Positions 63,061-64,000 of a stretch of DNA of 64,000 nt are shown here, in pieces; position 1 is the first letter of the stretch; each line of letters starts with the position of its first letter. Source of the stretch: Bacteroides mediterraneensis. Its GTDB lineage: Bacteria > Bacteroidota > Bacteroidia > Bacteroidales > Bacteroidaceae. A model generated the notes under the pieces. It saw only the letters and a program-made list of their open reading frames with translations, did no database searches and was not told where the DNA came from. The stretch is taken from NCBI RefSeq assembly GCF_900128455.1, contig NZ_LT635783.1, positions 338,981 to 402,980 on the forward strand, written 5' to 3'. The position numbers were made by a program, and so were the translations under genes.

Positions 63061-63924
63061 ATGAAGAAATGGTTTGATATAATAACGAAGATTGCCTTTG
63101 TGTGTATATGCTTGTTCCTATTGTGGATTCTGGCACAAGTGTTTGTGTTTACATCCTTCCGGATACCAAGTGATTCCATGTCGCCTGAACTCCGAGAGGG
63201 CGATTATGTTTTGGTGTTGAAACCGGTCGTTGGGGCACGGTTGTTTAATTTGAACAAATCGCTCAATCTGGAACAGACTGAAATATACCGTCTGCCGGGA
63301 TTTAGGAAGATAAAGCGCAATGATGTGGTAGTCTTCAATTTCCCGCATCCAAACGACTGGAGCCGTATAGAGATGCACATAATGAAGTATTATATCAAGC
63401 GCTGTATCGGATTGCCCGGAGATACGCTCTCCATAAGGAAGGGGATGTTCAAGGTGAAAGGTGTAGACATGCCTTTGGGGAACGTAGCCTCACAGAAGCA
63501 CATAGGATTGACGCGTCCCGAGGATTGTCCGGAGGGCGTGTACAGGTGTTTCCCATACGACTCCCTGCTGGACTGGAATATACAGGAGTTCGGACCTCTG
63601 TTTGTTCCCGGCAAGGGGGATGTGGTGAAGATGGACCGTACGGGTGGTGTATTGTACCGCAAACTCATTGAATGGGAACAAGGGAAGAAGATGTATGTAA
63701 AGGGAGATACAGTACTGCTGAACGACAGTGTGATAACTTCTTACCAGTTCCGTAAGAACTATTATTTCGTGGCGGGAGACCGTGGGGAGAACTCACAGGA
63801 TTCCCGTTACTGGGGGCTGCTTCCGGAGGAGTATATCGTGGGGGTGGCTTCAAGGATATGGAAATCCGTGGACAGCTATACGGGCGATATTTGCTGGGAC
63901 AGGGTATGGAAGAAGATTGAATAA
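63061..63924 (+). CDS. Type I signal peptidase (S26)
   Basis: The 287-aa enzyme removes signal peptides at the outer face of the inner membrane. One N-terminal helix (about 8-31) precedes the catalytic Ser39 in IPSDSMSPELREGD. Box C/D gives VVVFNFPHP and YYIKRCIGLPGD with general-base Lys113, and box E is GDRGENSQDSRYWG (about 240-253). All active-site motifs are present. Start ATG 63061 is chosen over 63-codon-open upstream sequence because the helix begins there. It lies 5 nt after the decayed transglutaminase-like gene and ends the accessory cluster seen here. An additional cluster-borne copy suggests dedicated processing of cluster products (inference). Confidence 0.92.
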   Translation: MKKWFDIITKIAFVCICLFLLWILAQVFVFTSFRIPSDSMSPELREGDYVLVLKPVVGARLFNLNKSLNLEQTEIYRLPGFRKIKRNDVVVFNFPHPNDWSRIEMHIMKYYIKRCIGLPGDTLSIRKGMFKVKGVDMPLGNVASQKHIGLTRPEDCPEGVYRCFPYDSLLDWNIQEFGPLFVPGKGDVVKMDRTGGVLYRKLIEWEQGKKMYVKGDTVLLNDSVITSYQFRKNYYFVAGDRGENSQDSRYWGLLPEEYIVGVASRIWKSVDSYTGDICWDRVWKKIE

Positions 63925-64000
63925 AAAGGAATATGGAACTTTTTTGAGCGAGCTATGCATATTATGAATGTTGAACTAAGGAAATGGTTATGCAGAGTCA
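63925..64000 (+). other. Possible start of a further gene at the right edge
   Basis: An AAGGA at 63979-63983 stands 6 nt upstream of ATG 63990, which is open to the edge; ATG 63964 is also open. Too little is visible to identify it. Confidence 0.25.

Overview
The window is chromosomal DNA from a gut Bacteroidales, most like Bacteroides/Phocaeicola. The reasons are the promoter style (a TAnnTTTG -7 box with a TTTG -33 box about 19 nt upstream), NVEALA-type small secreted proteins, BF3164-like six-bladed propeller lipoproteins, an HU-HIG histone-like protein, fused gamma-alpha KorA, ATP-type PckA, and lipoprotein signals throughout. No species call is possible from the sequence alone.

Region 1, about 1-12.2 kb, looks like a genomic island abutting the 3' end of a tRNA-Phe gene (12212-12284, minus). 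Reading from the tRNA it holds a tyrosine integrase that has lost its C-terminal catalytic end, a gap with no convincing gene, a group II intron of about 2.2 kb, and a two-gene operon on the minus strand. That operon encodes a 1065-aa protein of the STY4851/ECs_5259 type and, overlapping it by ATGA, a DEAH helicase with a DUF1998-like C-terminus (at least 1653 aa, running off the left edge). The pair has the layout of a type III Druantia anti-phage system (DruH-DruE). The intron sits between the operon's predicted promoter and its first codon.

Region 2, about 12.2-48.2 kb, is ordinary core genome. It contains the operon sppA-lpxK-purine nucleoside phosphorylase-thiL; korAB (2-oxoglutarate:ferredoxin oxidoreductase); upp; pckA; a nitroreductase lipoprotein; a sulfatase/LTA-synthase-like membrane enzyme; RNase H; argS; two AraC-type regulators; an M16 peptidase; LOG and SIS proteins; ndk; a TPR sensor kinase with a NarL-type regulator; a LytTR protein; a YifB/ComM ATPase; a thioredoxin-like lipoprotein; a TPR lipoprotein; xerD; the run aroQ-pyk-methyltransferase-rbfA; an ABC permease; and an HU-like protein. 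The leaders of korA and of the HU-like gene carry tandem 22-bp palindromic repeats, and the HU leader also carries a 10-bp tandem repeat.

Region 3, about 48.4-64 kb, is an accessory cluster of secreted proteins. It has five propeller lipoprotein genes (one split by a complete IS21-family element with a target duplication), two NVEALA proteins, a thioredoxin-like plus DUF1573-like lipoprotein and a decayed second copy of its C-terminal domain, a secreted protein of unknown function, a decayed IS4-like element, a decayed transglutaminase-like gene, a dedicated type I signal peptidase, and a divergent membrane-anchored winged-helix regulator. This gene set looks like a co-regulated system for making and handling small exported Cys-containing proteins. 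Its role cannot be read from the sequence.
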